A stretch of DNA of 64,000 nt. Source: Streptomyces sp. CB02400 (GTDB taxonomy: Bacteria > Actinomycetota > Actinomycetes > Streptomycetales > Streptomycetaceae). Both the position numbers and the translations under genes were made by a program. The DNA lies in the NCBI RefSeq assembly GCF_001905725.1, contig NZ_LIWB01000003.1, forward strand, positions 333,575-397,574, written 5' to 3'. The notes under the pieces were generated by a model. The model did no database searches and was not told where the DNA came from. It saw nothing but the letters and a program-made list of their open reading frames with translations. Each line of letters begins with the position of its first letter. Position 1 is the first letter of the stretch. This document shows positions 1 through 8,273 of this stretch, in pieces.

Positions 1-1858
1 CCGAGGGGACGACGACGGCCTGCCCTTCTCACCGGACGCCCGCGTACGCTTCGCCCGCCTGGCCACCGAACTGCGCGACCTGCGCCGCTCCCTCGCCGAC
101 CCCCTCATGGACGTCCTGCACCGCGTCCTCGCCGTCACCGGCCTGGAGGTCGAACTCTCCGCGTCCCCGCACGCCCTGGCCGCCCGCCGGCGCGAGACCC
201 TCTCCAACTTCCTCGACATCGCCGCGTCCTTCGCCGCCGGCGACAACGAGGCCACCCTGCTCGCCTTCCTCGCCTTCCTGCGCACCGCCGCCCAGTACGA
301 GAAGGGCCTCGACAACGCGCTGCCCGGCGGCGAGAACACCGTCAAGGTCCTCACCGCGCACAAGTCCAAGGGCCTCGAATGGGACGTCGTCGCCGTCCCC
401 GGACTGGTCACCGGCACCTTCCCCAGCAGCCAGGGCCGCGAGAAGTGGACCGCGCAGGGCAAGGTGCTGCCGCACGGACTGCGCGGCGACGCCGACACCC
501 TGCCCGACGTCGAGTCCTGGGACTCCCGTGGCCTGAAGGCCTTCCACGAGGCCATGAAGGAACACCAGCACACCGAGGAACTCCGCCTCGGCTACGTCAC
601 CTTCACCCGCCCCCGCTCCCTGCTCCTCGGCTCCGGCCACTGGTGGGGGCCCAGCCAGAAGAAACCGCGCGGCCCCTCCGACTTCCTCCACGCCCTCTAC
701 GCGCACTGCGCCGCCGGACACGGCGAGATCGAGGCGTGGGCCGACGAGCCCGCCGAGGGCGAGGAGAACCCCGCCCTGCACCGGGCCGGCGACGACCAGG
801 TGTGGCCCCTGCCCCTCGACGCCGCCGCCCTCACCCGCCGCCGCGCGGCCGCCGACACCGTCCTCGCCCACCTCCACCGCCTCGCCGCCCACCCGGACGG
901 CCCCGCCACGGCCGTACACGACCCCGACACCCACGACGACCCGGACTGGCCGCCACCGCCCGACGACGAGGACCCCCTCCCCGAGGAGGACCCCTTCGCG
1001 GACGCCGGCCCGGACGACTGGGACTCCTGGAGCACCGACCGCCCCACCGTCCCGCACCAGGCGACGGCCCCGGAACCCGCCGTACACCCCGGCCCGGCGG
1101 AGCCGGCCCACTCGCCGAGACCCCGTCTCACCCCCGAAGAGGCCCGCACCGTCGCCTCCTGGGACCGCGACCTCGACGCCCTCACCGGAGAGCTCCTGCA
1201 CCTTCGTGAGAGCGTCACCGAGGTGCGGCTGCCCGCCTCGCTGACCGCCTCCGAGCTGCTGCGCCTGGCCGCCGACCCGGACGGCTTCGCCCAGGAACTG
1301 GCCCGCCCCATGCCCCGCCCACCGCGGCCCGCCGCGCGCCGCGGCACCCGCTTCCACGCCTGGGTCGAGGCACGCTTCGAGGAACTGACCCTGCCCATGC
1401 TCGACCCGGACGAGCTGCCCGGCGGCGACGCCGAGATCTCCGACGAACGCGACCTGGAGGCACTCAAGGAGGCCTTCGAACGCACCGAGTACGCCCACCG
1501 CACCCCCCACCGCGTGGAAGCCCCCTTCCAGCTGTCGATCGCCGGCCGCGTCGTCCGCGGCCGCATCGACGCCGTCTACCGGAAGGACGACGGGGACGGG
1601 ACGACGTACGAGATCGTCGACTGGAAGACCGGCCGCGACCGCACCGCCGACCCGCTCCAGCTCGCCGTCTACCGGCTCGCCTGGGCCGAACAGCAGGGCG
1701 TCCCCCCGGAGACCGTCACGACCGCGTTCCTGTACGTACGCACCGGTGAGATCGTCCGCCCCGGCCCCCTGCCCGGCCGCGCGGAGCTGGAGCGGCTGCT
1801 GCTCGGGGAGCCGTCCGGTGAGATACCGCACTCCGAGGACACCGGCGCGGGCCGATAG
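1..1858 (+). CDS. AdnB-type ATP-dependent helicase-nuclease (5' end missing)
   Basis: This is the C-terminal part of a UvrD/RecB-family double-strand-break resection motor-nuclease. The frame is open to the window edge, so the Walker A half lies outside. Late helicase motifs are present (KVLTAHKSKGLEWDVV, then LRLGYVTFTRPRSLLL). An acidic, proline-rich linker follows. The last 200 residues form a PD-(D/E)XK nuclease of the RecB type: RGTRFHAWVEARF, then GRIDAVYR, IVDWKTG and QLAVYRLAW. Both halves of the mycobacterial AdnAB heterodimer have this architecture. The motif V/VI sequence and the downstream nudC-mrx1-uvrD2-wblC order suggest the AdnB subunit, with AdnA presumably just upstream. The AdnB rather than AdnA assignment is inference from synteny. 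Confidence 0.85.
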   Translation, partial: RGDDDGLPFSPDARVRFARLATELRDLRRSLADPLMDVLHRVLAVTGLEVELSASPHALAARRRETLSNFLDIAASFAAGDNEATLLAFLAFLRTAAQYEKGLDNALPGGENTVKVLTAHKSKGLEWDVVAVPGLVTGTFPSSQGREKWTAQGKVLPHGLRGDADTLPDVESWDSRGLKAFHEAMKEHQHTEELRLGYVTFTRPRSLLLGSGHWWGPSQKKPRGPSDFLHALYAHCAAGHGEIEAWADEPAEGEENPALHRAGDDQVWPLPLDAAALTRRRAAADTVLAHLHRLAAHPDGPATAVHDPDTHDDPDWPPPPDDEDPLPEEDPFADAGPDDWDSWSTDRPTVPHQATAPEPAVHPGPAEPAHSPRPRLTPEEARTVASWDRDLDALTGELLHLRESVTEVRLPASLTASELLRLAADPDGFAQELARPMPRPPRPAARRGTRFHAWVEARFEELTLPMLDPDELPGGDAEISDERDLEALKEAFERTEYAHRTPHRVEAPFQLSIAGRVVRGRIDAVYRKDDGDGTTYEIVDWKTGRDRTADPLQLAVYRLAWAEQQGVPPETVTTAFLYVRTGEIVRPGPLPGRAELERLLLGEPSGEIPHSEDTGAGR

Positions 1859-1868
1859 GCTCGAGGAC

Positions 1869-3281
1869 ATGAGCCAGCCCGTTGACACTGCCGTCAGCGC
1901 CGTCCGTACGTACATCGCACAGCACCGCGTCGCCTTCCTCGACGACCTCACCGAGTGGCTGCGCATCCCGTCCGTCTCGGCCCAGCCCGACCACGCGCCC
2001 GACGTGCGCCACAGCGCCGACTGGCTCGCCGCCAAACTCAAGGAGACCGGCTTCCCGACCGCCGAGGTCTGGCCCACCCCCGGCGCCCCGGCCGTCTACG
2101 CCGAATGGCCCTCCGCCGACCCGGAGGCGCCCACCGTGCTGGTCTACGGCCACCACGACGTGCAGCCCGCGGCCCGCGAGGACGGCTGGGACAGCGAGCC
2201 CTTCGAACCCGTCGTCCGGGACGGCCGCCTCTACGCGCGCGGCGCGGCCGACGACAAGGGCCAGGTGTTCTTTCACACCCTCGGCGTCCGGGCCCACCTC
2301 GCCGCCACCGGCCGCACCACCCCGGCCGTCCACCTGAAACTGCTGATCGAGGGCGAGGAGGAATCCGGCTCCCCGCACTTCCGCGCGCTCGTCGAAGAGC
2401 ACGCGGACCGGCTCACCGCCGACGCCGTGATCGTCTCCGACACCGGCATGTGGTCCGAGGACACCCCCACCGTGTGCACCGGCATGCGTGGCCTCGCCGA
2501 GTGCGAGATCCGGCTGTACGGCCCCGACCAGGACGTCCACTCCGGTTCCTTCGGGGGCGCGGTGCCCAACCCGGCCACCGCCGTCGCCCGTCTGGTGGCC
2601 GCCCTGCACGACGAGCACGCGCGCGTGGCGATCCCCGGCTTCTACGACGGTGTCGTCGAGCTCACCGACCGAGAACGCGAACTCTTCGCCGAGCTGCCCT
2701 TCGACGAAGACCAGTGGCTGCGCACCGCCAAGTCCCACGGCACCCGCGGCGAAGCCGGATACAGCACCCTGGAACGCGTCTGGGCCCGCCCCACCGCCGA
2801 GGTCAACGGCATCGGCGGCGGCTACCAGGGCCCCGGAAGCAAGACGATCATCCCGTCCTCCGCCATGGTGAAGCTGTCCTTCCGGCTCGTCGCCGGCCAG
2901 GACCCCGAGCACGTGCGCGAGGCCGTCGGCGCCTGGGTGCCCGGAGAGCTCCCCGACGGCATCCGCCACGAGATCACCTTCAGCCCCGCCACCCGTCCCT
3001 GCCTGACGCCACTGGACCACCCGGCCCTGCAGTCCGTGGTCCGCGCGATGGGCCGCGCCTTCGGCACACCCGTCCGCTTCACCCGCGAGGGCGGCTCCGG
3101 ACCGGCCGCCGACCTCCAGGACGTCCTCGGCGCACCGGTGCTGTTCCTCGGCATCTCCGTCCCGTCCGACGGCTGGCACGCCCCCGACGAGAAGGTCGAC
3201 CTGGACCTGCTCCTCAAAGGCGTCGAGACCAGCGCGTACCTGTGGGGCGACCTCGCCGAGCACTGGCGGCACGCCCCCTGA
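1869..3281 (+). CDS. M20 family metallopeptidase (dipeptidase)
   Basis: This predicted cytoplasmic zinc dipeptidase has 470 residues, a usual length for the CNDP-like branch of family M20. The metal ligands read in order: GHHDVQP (His and Asp), GAADDKGQ (bridging Asp), EGEEESGS (catalytic Glu pair), SDTGM (Asp) and WHAPDEK (last His). A dimerisation domain sits between about residues 200 and 330. The ATG was chosen because a GAGG lies just upstream and the preceding gene stops 10 bases before, so the two are probably co-transcribed. The substrate cannot be read from sequence. There is no signal peptide. Confidence 0.9.
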   Translation: MSQPVDTAVSAVRTYIAQHRVAFLDDLTEWLRIPSVSAQPDHAPDVRHSADWLAAKLKETGFPTAEVWPTPGAPAVYAEWPSADPEAPTVLVYGHHDVQPAAREDGWDSEPFEPVVRDGRLYARGAADDKGQVFFHTLGVRAHLAATGRTTPAVHLKLLIEGEEESGSPHFRALVEEHADRLTADAVIVSDTGMWSEDTPTVCTGMRGLAECEIRLYGPDQDVHSGSFGGAVPNPATAVARLVAALHDEHARVAIPGFYDGVVELTDRERELFAELPFDEDQWLRTAKSHGTRGEAGYSTLERVWARPTAEVNGIGGGYQGPGSKTIIPSSAMVKLSFRLVAGQDPEHVREAVGAWVPGELPDGIRHEITFSPATRPCLTPLDHPALQSVVRAMGRAFGTPVRFTREGGSGPAADLQDVLGAPVLFLGISVPSDGWHAPDEKVDLDLLLKGVETSAYLWGDLAEHWRHAP

Positions 3282-3427
3282 CCTCGCACACCGTCCGAAC
3301 CGGACGCCCGCGCGGGGCACACTGGAAGGGACCCGCCGCGCCCCGCAGGACCCGGTCCCTCCCGCCGCACGTCCCGCCGAACCGCCCGCCGACCCAATCC
3401 GTTCCACCGGGGGAGTTGGAAGCACCC

Positions 3428-4372
3428 GTGACCACCTGGACCGACCACACCGCCGACCGACCCATCTCGCTCACCGCCCCGAGCGGCATCGACCGCGCCG
3501 CCCACCACCGGCTCGACGAGGCATGGCTCGCGGCGGCGTGGAGCCACCCCTCGACCCGCTGCTTCGTGGTCTCCGGCGGCCAGGTCCTCATCGACGAGGC
3601 GGCGGACGGGCGTACCGAACTCGTCATGACCCCGTCCTTCGAGGCCCCGCTCACCGAGGCCCACCGCTACTTCCTGGGCATCGACGACGAGGGCGTCAGC
3701 TACTTCGCCCTCCAGAAGGACTCCCTTCCCGGCCGCATGGACGACTCCGCCCGCCCGGCGGGCCTGCGCGAGGCGGGACTGCTCCTGTCGCAGCGCGAGG
3801 CCGGCCTGATGGTGCACGCGGTCGCCCTGGAGAACTGGCAGCGGCTGCACCGCTTCTGCTCCCGCTGCGGCGAGCGCACCGTCATCGCCGCCGCCGGCCA
3901 CATCCGCCGCTGCCCCGCCTGCGGCGCCGAGCACTACCCGCGCACCGACCCCGCGGTGATCATGGCCGTGGTCGACGACCAGGACCGCATCCTGCTCGGC
4001 CGCCAGGTCCACTGGCCCGAGGGCCGCTTCTCCACGCTCGCCGGATTCGTCGAACCGGGGGAGTCCATCGAGCAGTCGGTGCGCCGTGAGGTCCACGAGG
4101 AGGTCGGCATCGGCGTCGGCGAGGTCGAGTACGTCGCCAGCCAGCCCTGGCCCTTCCCGTCCAGCCTCATGCTGGGCTTCACCGCCCGGGCCACCTCGAC
4201 CGAGATCGACGTCGACGGCGACGAGATCCACGAGGCCCGCTGGTTCTCCCGCGACGAACTCGGCGCCGCCTTCGAGTCCGGCGAGGTGCTCCCGCCGTAC
4301 GGCATCTCGATCGCGGCCCGTCTGATCGAACGCTGGTACGGCAAGGACCTGCCGACCCGCAGCGCCTTCTGA
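3428..4372 (+). CDS. nudC: NADH pyrophosphatase (NAD-cap hydrolase family)
   Basis: This enzyme hydrolyses NADH to NMNH and AMP, and family members also remove NAD caps from RNA. It has 314 residues. An N-terminal domain is followed by a zinc ribbon (CSRCG, then CPACG) and the Nudix box GFVEPGESIEQSVRREVHEE. The hallmark SQPWPFPSSLM, which marks NADH pyrophosphatases, comes after it. The GTG start gives the usual family N-terminus, with a purine-rich stretch upstream. It is followed by a strong terminator hairpin. Mycobacterial nudC has the same neighbours (adnB upstream, mrx1 and uvrD2 downstream). Confidence 0.93.
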   Translation: MTTWTDHTADRPISLTAPSGIDRAAHHRLDEAWLAAAWSHPSTRCFVVSGGQVLIDEAADGRTELVMTPSFEAPLTEAHRYFLGIDDEGVSYFALQKDSLPGRMDDSARPAGLREAGLLLSQREAGLMVHAVALENWQRLHRFCSRCGERTVIAAAGHIRRCPACGAEHYPRTDPAVIMAVVDDQDRILLGRQVHWPEGRFSTLAGFVEPGESIEQSVRREVHEEVGIGVGEVEYVASQPWPFPSSLMLGFTARATSTEIDVDGDEIHEARWFSRDELGAAFESGEVLPPYGISIAARLIERWYGKDLPTRSAF

Positions 4373-4390
4373 CCGGACGCCCAGCGCTCC

Positions 4391-4426
4391 GACGGGGCCC
4401 CGACGCCAAGCCGTCGGGGCCCCGTC
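4391..4426 (+). terminator. Terminator hairpin after nudC
   Basis: A perfect 15-base-pair GC-rich stem (GACGGGGCCCCGACG) closes a six-base loop 18 bases after the nudC stop codon. There is no U-tract, as is common for Streptomyces terminators. Confidence 0.75.
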
Positions 4427-4456
4427 CCGTGCACCGGCTACGCTGTCGGGCCGGGC

Positions 4457-4532
4457 GGAGCCCGTAGCGCAGAGGTCGTCGCGCGCGGTCTCCAAAACCG
4501 CGAGGACGCCGGTTCGAATCCGGCCGGTTCCG
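4457..4532 (+). tRNA. tRNA-Trp-like gene (anticodon CCA), irregular structure
   Basis: A 5-bp anticodon stem GCGGT/ACCGC encloses CTCCAAA, giving anticodon CCA. The T arm is canonical (GCCGG, TTCGAAT, CCGGC), and a 4-bp GCGC/GCGC D stem follows TA at the usual 8-9 position. The rest does not fit a standard cloverleaf. The 5' acceptor strand GGAGCCCG needs a bulged C to pair with CGGTTCC. Position 26 appears to be missing, or the anticodon stem is shortened. The variable loop has six bases. The outer helix can extend to nine pairs (GGCGGAGCC with GGTTCCGCC). No CCA is encoded. It could be a divergent second tRNA-Trp or a tRNA pseudogene; the normal Streptomyces tRNA-Trp gene, as I recall, lies near secE-nusG. 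Confidence 0.6.
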
Positions 4533-4561
4533 CCTTCCCCGCACCCCCGAAGACACGTCGG

Positions 4562-4590
4562 CCCCCTCCGGTGACCTCGACCGGAGGGGG
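4562..4590. terminator. Bidirectional terminator hairpin between tRNA and mycoredoxin gene
   Basis: An 11-bp perfect stem (CCCCCTCCGGT with ACCGGAGGGGG) and a seven-base loop lie between the plus-strand tRNA-like gene and the end of the minus-strand mycoredoxin gene. Confidence 0.7.
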
Positions 4591-4607
4591 CGCGGCGCCG
4601 GGGAACG

Positions 4608-4865
4608 TCAGACCGCGAGAGCCTGCTTCACCTGGGCGAGACTCGGGTTCGTCATCACGACCTCGTCGCCACCGGCGGAGGGAACCACTCGTACCGTGGG
4701 CACCGTCTGGTTTCCGCCGTTCGCCTTCTCCACGAAGGCCGCGGAGTCCGGGTCCTGCTCGATGTTGATCTCGGTGTACGCGATGCCCTCACGGTCCAGC
4801 TGGCTCTTCAGCCGACGGCAGTAGCCGCACCACGTGGTGCTGTACATCGTCACAGTGCCCTGCAT
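4608..4865 (-). CDS. mrx1: Mycoredoxin / glutaredoxin-like protein
   Basis: This small thiol-disulfide oxidoreductase of 85 residues has the thioredoxin fold. The active site TTWCGYCRRLK places the redox Cys pair at residues 13 and 16. A TVPTVRV segment supplies the cis-proline, and GGNQ precedes it. In actinobacteria this family (Rv3198A in M. tuberculosis) reduces mycothiol mixed disulfides. The ATG was chosen over an upstream in-frame extension because that extension is low-complexity and would run into the promoter. A very good SigR-type promoter lies 49-75 bases upstream, so induction by thiol oxidation is expected. It is convergent with the tRNA-like gene. Confidence 0.93.
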   Translation of the reverse strand: MQGTVTMYSTTWCGYCRRLKSQLDREGIAYTEINIEQDPDSAAFVEKANGGNQTVPTVRVVPSAGGDEVVMTNPSLAQVKQALAV

Positions 4866-4913
4866 GCCTCTCGCGCTCCTTCGGCGGTTCGGGGAAGTCC
4901 TCGTCGTGGGAGG

Positions 4914-4940
4914 AACGTACGGGAGAGCACCGGCATTCCC
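4914..4940 (-). promoter_or_regulatory. SigR-type promoter of the mycoredoxin gene
   Basis: On the minus strand the sequence reads GGGAAT, 18 bases, GTT. This is an exact match to the known SigR (thiol-oxidative stress) consensus GGGAAY-N18/19-GTT. It sits at a normal distance from the mycoredoxin start. The sigR gene itself, with the same promoter type, is in this window near 37 kb. Confidence 0.85.
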
Positions 4941-5051
4941 GCCGGGTGGCCGCACGAGCCCCACGTGATGCCTGCCGCATTAGTACGACTACGGGGGCCT
5001 CCCTGTGGACAACCGGCTCGCCTGTCTCCGGCGACCTGGCAGCATGGCTGT

Positions 5052-7259
5052 GTGACAGCAGCAACGCACTCCACTCTCTTCCCGCAGGTACCGGACTCGG
5101 CCGACGCGGTGCTCGAAGGGCTCGACCCCGAGCAGCGCGCCGTGGCCACCGCCCTGCAGGGTCCGGTGTGCGTGCTGGCGGGCGCCGGCACCGGCAAGAC
5201 CCGGGCGATCACCCACCGGATCGCCTACGGGGTGCGCGCGGGCGTCCTCCAGCCCTCCAGCGTGCTCGCCGTCACCTTCACCAACCGCGCCGCCGGAGAG
5301 ATGCGCGGCCGGCTGCGCCAGCTCGGTGCCGTCGGTGTCCAGGCCCGCACCTTCCACTCCGCGGCACTGCGCCAGTTGCAGTACTTCTGGCCGAAAGCGA
5401 TCGGCGGTTCCCTGCCCCGGCTCGTCGACCGCAAGATCCAGCTGGTCGCCGACGCGGCCGCCGCCTGCCGTATCCGGCTCGACCGGGGCGAGCTGCGGGA
5501 CGTCACCGCGGAGATCGAATGGTCCAAGGTCACCCAGACCGTCCCGGCCGACTACGCGGCCGCCGCCGCCAAGGCCGGCCGGGAGTCCCCCCGTGACCCC
5601 GCCGAGATCGCCCAGCTCTACTCCGCCTACGAGGACCTCAAGCGCGAGCGTGCCGTCATCGACTTCGAGGACGTGCTGCTGCTGACCGTCGCCGTCCTGC
5701 AGGACCGGCACGACATCGCCGAGCAGGTCCGCGCCCAGTACCAGCACTTCGTCGTCGACGAGTACCAGGACGTCAGCCCGCTCCAGCAGCGGCTGCTGGA
5801 ACTGTGGCTCGGCGAGCGGGAGAACCTGTGCGTGGTCGGCGACGCCAGCCAGACGATCTATTCATTCACGGGCGCAACCCCCGACCATCTGCTCGACTTC
5901 CGCACCCGCCACCCCGGGGCCACCGTCGTCAAGCTGGTCCGCGACTACCGCTCGACCCCCCAGGTCGTCCGCCTGGCGAACGGCCTGCTCGCCCAGGCCC
6001 GTGGCCGGGCCGCCGACCACCGGCTGGAACTGGTCTCCCAGCGCGCCGCGGGGACCGAGCCGGTCTTCACCGAGTACCCCGACGAGCCCGCCGAGGCGGA
6101 GGGCGCCGCCCGTCGCATCCGTGAGCTGATCGACGCCGGGGTCCCGGCGAGCGAGATCGCCGTCCTGTTCCGGACGAACGCCCAGTCCGAGACCTACGAG
6201 CAGGCCCTCGCCGATGTCGGCGTGCCCTACCAGCTACGGGGTGCCGAGCGGTTCTTCGACCGTCCCGAGGTGCGCAAGGCCGGCATCGCCCTGCGCGGCG
6301 CGGCCCGCTTCGGCGGCAACGACACCCTCCTCGACGACGCCCCCGACCTGCCCTCCCAGGTGCGCGCCGTGCTCTCGGGCGAGGGCTGGACGACCCAGCC
6401 CCCGGCCGGCTCCGGAGCGGTCCGGGAACGCTGGGAGTCACTGGCCGCGCTGGTGCATCTCGCCCAGGACTTCGCCGCCGCCAGACCCGGCGCCACCCTC
6501 GCCGACCTCGTCGCCGAACTCGACGAGCGGGCCGGCGCCCAGCACGCCCCGACCGTGCAGGGCGTCACCCTCGCCTCGCTGCACTCGGCCAAGGGCCTGG
6601 AGTGGGACGTCGTCTTCCTGGTCGGTGTCGCCGAGGGCATGATGCCGATCACCTACGCAAAGACCGACGAGCAGATCGAGGAGGAGCGCCGCCTCCTCTA
6701 CGTCGGTGTCACCCGCGCCCGTGAGCGTCTCCAGCTCTCCTGGGCGCTCTCCCGTTCACCCGGCAGCCGGCCGAACCGTCGCCCCAGCCGCTTCCTCCAC
6801 GGACTGCGCCCCGGCTCGAACGCCGCCGGGGGCCGGGGCGGCGCGGCCGGCGCGGGAGGTGTGGAGCGCGGCTCGTTCGGGACGGCGTCCGCCTCGGTCG
6901 TCCCGGGTCCGAGACGCGGACAGCGCAGCCCCGCCCGCTGCCGGGTGTGCGGCCGCACGCTGACCGACGCGGGCGAGATGAAGCTGATGCGCTGCGAGGA
7001 CTGCCCCACGGACATGGACGAGGGCCTGTACGAGCGGCTCCGTGAGTGGCGCGCCGGCCAGGCGGGGCGCAGCGGGCAGCCGGCCTTCTGCGTCTTCACC
7101 GACAAGACGCTGATGGCCATCGCCGAGACGGTCCCCGACGACGAGCACGCACTGGCCAGGATCCCCGGGGTGGGGATGCGCAAGCTGGGCCGCTACGGAG
7201 CCGATGTTCTGGCCATCTGCGCAGGTCGCGACATCGACGAGGAACGGGATCAGGACTGA
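5052..7259 (+). CDS. uvrD2: ATP-dependent DNA helicase UvrD2
   Basis: This 735-residue superfamily 1A helicase has Walker A GAGTGKT at residues 44-50, DEYQD (Walker B), GDASQTIYSFTGA, HSAKGLEWDVVF, and YVGVTRARERL (motif VI). The C-terminal region distinguishes UvrD2 from UvrD1. A tetracysteine zinc module (CRVC, then CEDC, about residues 629-651) is followed by an HRDC domain ending in PGVGMRKLGRYG. The GTG start lies inside a short spacer with the divergent mycoredoxin gene; an in-frame ATG is not available nearby. M. tuberculosis UvrD2 (Rv3198c) has the same domain order and neighbours. Confidence 0.92.
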   Translation: MTAATHSTLFPQVPDSADAVLEGLDPEQRAVATALQGPVCVLAGAGTGKTRAITHRIAYGVRAGVLQPSSVLAVTFTNRAAGEMRGRLRQLGAVGVQARTFHSAALRQLQYFWPKAIGGSLPRLVDRKIQLVADAAAACRIRLDRGELRDVTAEIEWSKVTQTVPADYAAAAAKAGRESPRDPAEIAQLYSAYEDLKRERAVIDFEDVLLLTVAVLQDRHDIAEQVRAQYQHFVVDEYQDVSPLQQRLLELWLGERENLCVVGDASQTIYSFTGATPDHLLDFRTRHPGATVVKLVRDYRSTPQVVRLANGLLAQARGRAADHRLELVSQRAAGTEPVFTEYPDEPAEAEGAARRIRELIDAGVPASEIAVLFRTNAQSETYEQALADVGVPYQLRGAERFFDRPEVRKAGIALRGAARFGGNDTLLDDAPDLPSQVRAVLSGEGWTTQPPAGSGAVRERWESLAALVHLAQDFAAARPGATLADLVAELDERAGAQHAPTVQGVTLASLHSAKGLEWDVVFLVGVAEGMMPITYAKTDEQIEEERRLLYVGVTRARERLQLSWALSRSPGSRPNRRPSRFLHGLRPGSNAAGGRGGAAGAGGVERGSFGTASASVVPGPRRGQRSPARCRVCGRTLTDAGEMKLMRCEDCPTDMDEGLYERLREWRAGQAGRSGQPAFCVFTDKTLMAIAETVPDDEHALARIPGVGMRKLGRYGADVLAICAGRDIDEERDQD

Positions 7260-7272
7260 TCCGAACTCGTCG

Positions 7273-7312
7273 GAAAAATAGTTTGCGCATGCCCCGGCAA
7301 TCCCCATAGGTT
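7273..7312 (+). promoter_or_regulatory. Probable wblC promoter with AT-rich WhiB7-type box
   Basis: An AT-rich stretch GAAAAATAG lies two or three bases upstream of a -35-like TTGCGC. An 18-base spacer leads to TAGGTT as a -10. In mycobacterial whiB7 autoregulation, WhiB7 contacts an AT-rich sequence just upstream of the -35 through its AT-hook, and the arrangement here is the same. The surrounding DNA is otherwise very GC-rich, so the A-tract stands out. Start-site mapping is absent. Confidence 0.6.
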
Positions 7313-7422
7313 CTTAGGCACGGGAACGGCGGCCTTCTCCAAGGCCCCGATTCCGTGTTGTACTTGCATATCCGCGGACTGGTTCACCCCGGTCCCCTAG
7401 ACGCCGAGAGGAGGCGAGTCCA

Positions 7423-7737
7423 GTGATCAGCATCAACATCAGCTCCATCGTCAAACTGACCGATCGCTCGGCCGTCTCCCTGTGCATGCTCGGCGCCTCG
7501 AACCAGGGCACCGGTCTGTCCGGCATCCATGCCGCACGTCTGGTGTCCTCCCTCGCTCCCGCGGCTCCTGCCGTCCGTGAGCGCGATGAGCGACCGACCG
7601 AGGCACTGGAAGCGGTAGTGGCACAGGCGAAGGCCTATGCCTTTGCGGCAGCCGGTGCCGGATTCCGGAAGCAGACGACGCAGCACCACCTGATGTGGGC
7701 CTTCCGTGGGCCAGAACCCTGGAGTGATCCAGCCTGA
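7423..7737 (+). CDS. Upstream leader ORF of wblC (uORF)
   Basis: A 104-codon ORF starts at GTG, nine bases after a strong GAGGAG ribosome site. It ends 23 bases before a terminator hairpin that precedes wblC. The product has a plausible coding composition (begins MISINISSIVKL, ends PEPWSDPA) but no domain I recognise. Translated leaders are known in front of whiB7/wblC, where ribosome progress controls downstream termination. The position, strong ribosome site and terminator make that role likely here. The stop codon lies inside a 7-bp hairpin (GCCTGAT with ATCAGGC, 7732-7748) that is mutually exclusive with a smaller hairpin just before it. Confidence 0.75.
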   Translation: MISINISSIVKLTDRSAVSLCMLGASNQGTGLSGIHAARLVSSLAPAAPAVRERDERPTEALEAVVAQAKAYAFAAAGAGFRKQTTQHHLMWAFRGPEPWSDPA

Positions 7738-7759
7738 TGCGATCAGGCCGGCGCCTTCA

Positions 7760-7801
7760 GGGCCGCGGAACCCCATCCGGGATCCGCGGCCCTTCTGTTT
7801 T
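7760..7801 (+). terminator. Attenuator terminator in the wblC leader
   Basis: A perfect 10-bp stem GGGCCGCGGA/TCCGCGGCCC with a 13-base loop is followed by TTCTGTTTT. It is one of the few U-rich intrinsic terminators in the window. It lies between the uORF stop and the wblC start, so transcripts would end here unless translation of the leader changes the folding. Confidence 0.85.
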
Positions 7802-7904
7802 CCCTCAAGCGGGGAGAGCGAAGCGCCTCGGGGCAAGAAAAGAACCCGGTACCAGCCGCCACCCGGCCAACAGGCCGGAAACGACCAGACGAGGAAGACG
7901 AACC

Positions 7905-8273
7905 GTGCAACTCGAAGCGCACGTCCCGTCCGTACCGCCTTCCGACACGATCCCCAAGCCCGGCTCCACGGAGGACCCGACCTTGACTCCGCTCACCGCG
8001 CTCACCGCGCTCGACGACGCCATCGAGAACCTCGGCGTGCCCGTCCCGTGCCGCTCCTACGACCCGGAGGTCTTCTTCGCCGAGTCGCCGGCGGACGTCG
8101 AGTACGCCAAGTCCCTCTGCCGCACCTGCCCGCTGATCGAGGCCTGCCTCGCCGGCGCCAAGGAGCGGCGTGAGCCCTGGGGCGTCTGGGGCGGCGAGCT
8201 GTTCGTCCAGGGAGTTGTCGTCGCCCGCAAGCGGCCGCGTGGCCGCCCGCGCAAGAACCCGGTCACGGCATGA
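7905..8273 (+). CDS. wblC: WhiB7-type transcriptional regulator WblC
   Basis: This iron-sulfur WhiB-like regulator of intrinsic antibiotic resistance has 122 residues. Cluster-binding cysteines are Cys49, Cys72, Cys75 and Cys81. The GVWGG turn spans residues 93-97. A C-terminal AT-hook RGRPR at residues 112-116 is diagnostic for the WhiB7/WblC subgroup. The GTG start has GAGGAAG seven bases upstream. WhiB7 acts with the housekeeping sigma factor at promoters that carry an AT-rich element. The long leader holds a uORF and an attenuator, so expression should rise when translation is inhibited. The next gene overlaps its stop codon. Confidence 0.95.
   Translation: MQLEAHVPSVPPSDTIPKPGSTEDPTLTPLTALTALDDAIENLGVPVPCRSYDPEVFFAESPADVEYAKSLCRTCPLIEACLAGAKERREPWGVWGGELFVQGVVVARKRPRGRPRKNPVTA

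Noticed and set aside
29..2077. A long minus-strand open frame of about 680 codons opposite the AdnB and peptidase genes
   Set aside because: It is antisense to two well-recognised proteins and of low complexity, with Val/Gly/Arg bias typical of shadow frames.
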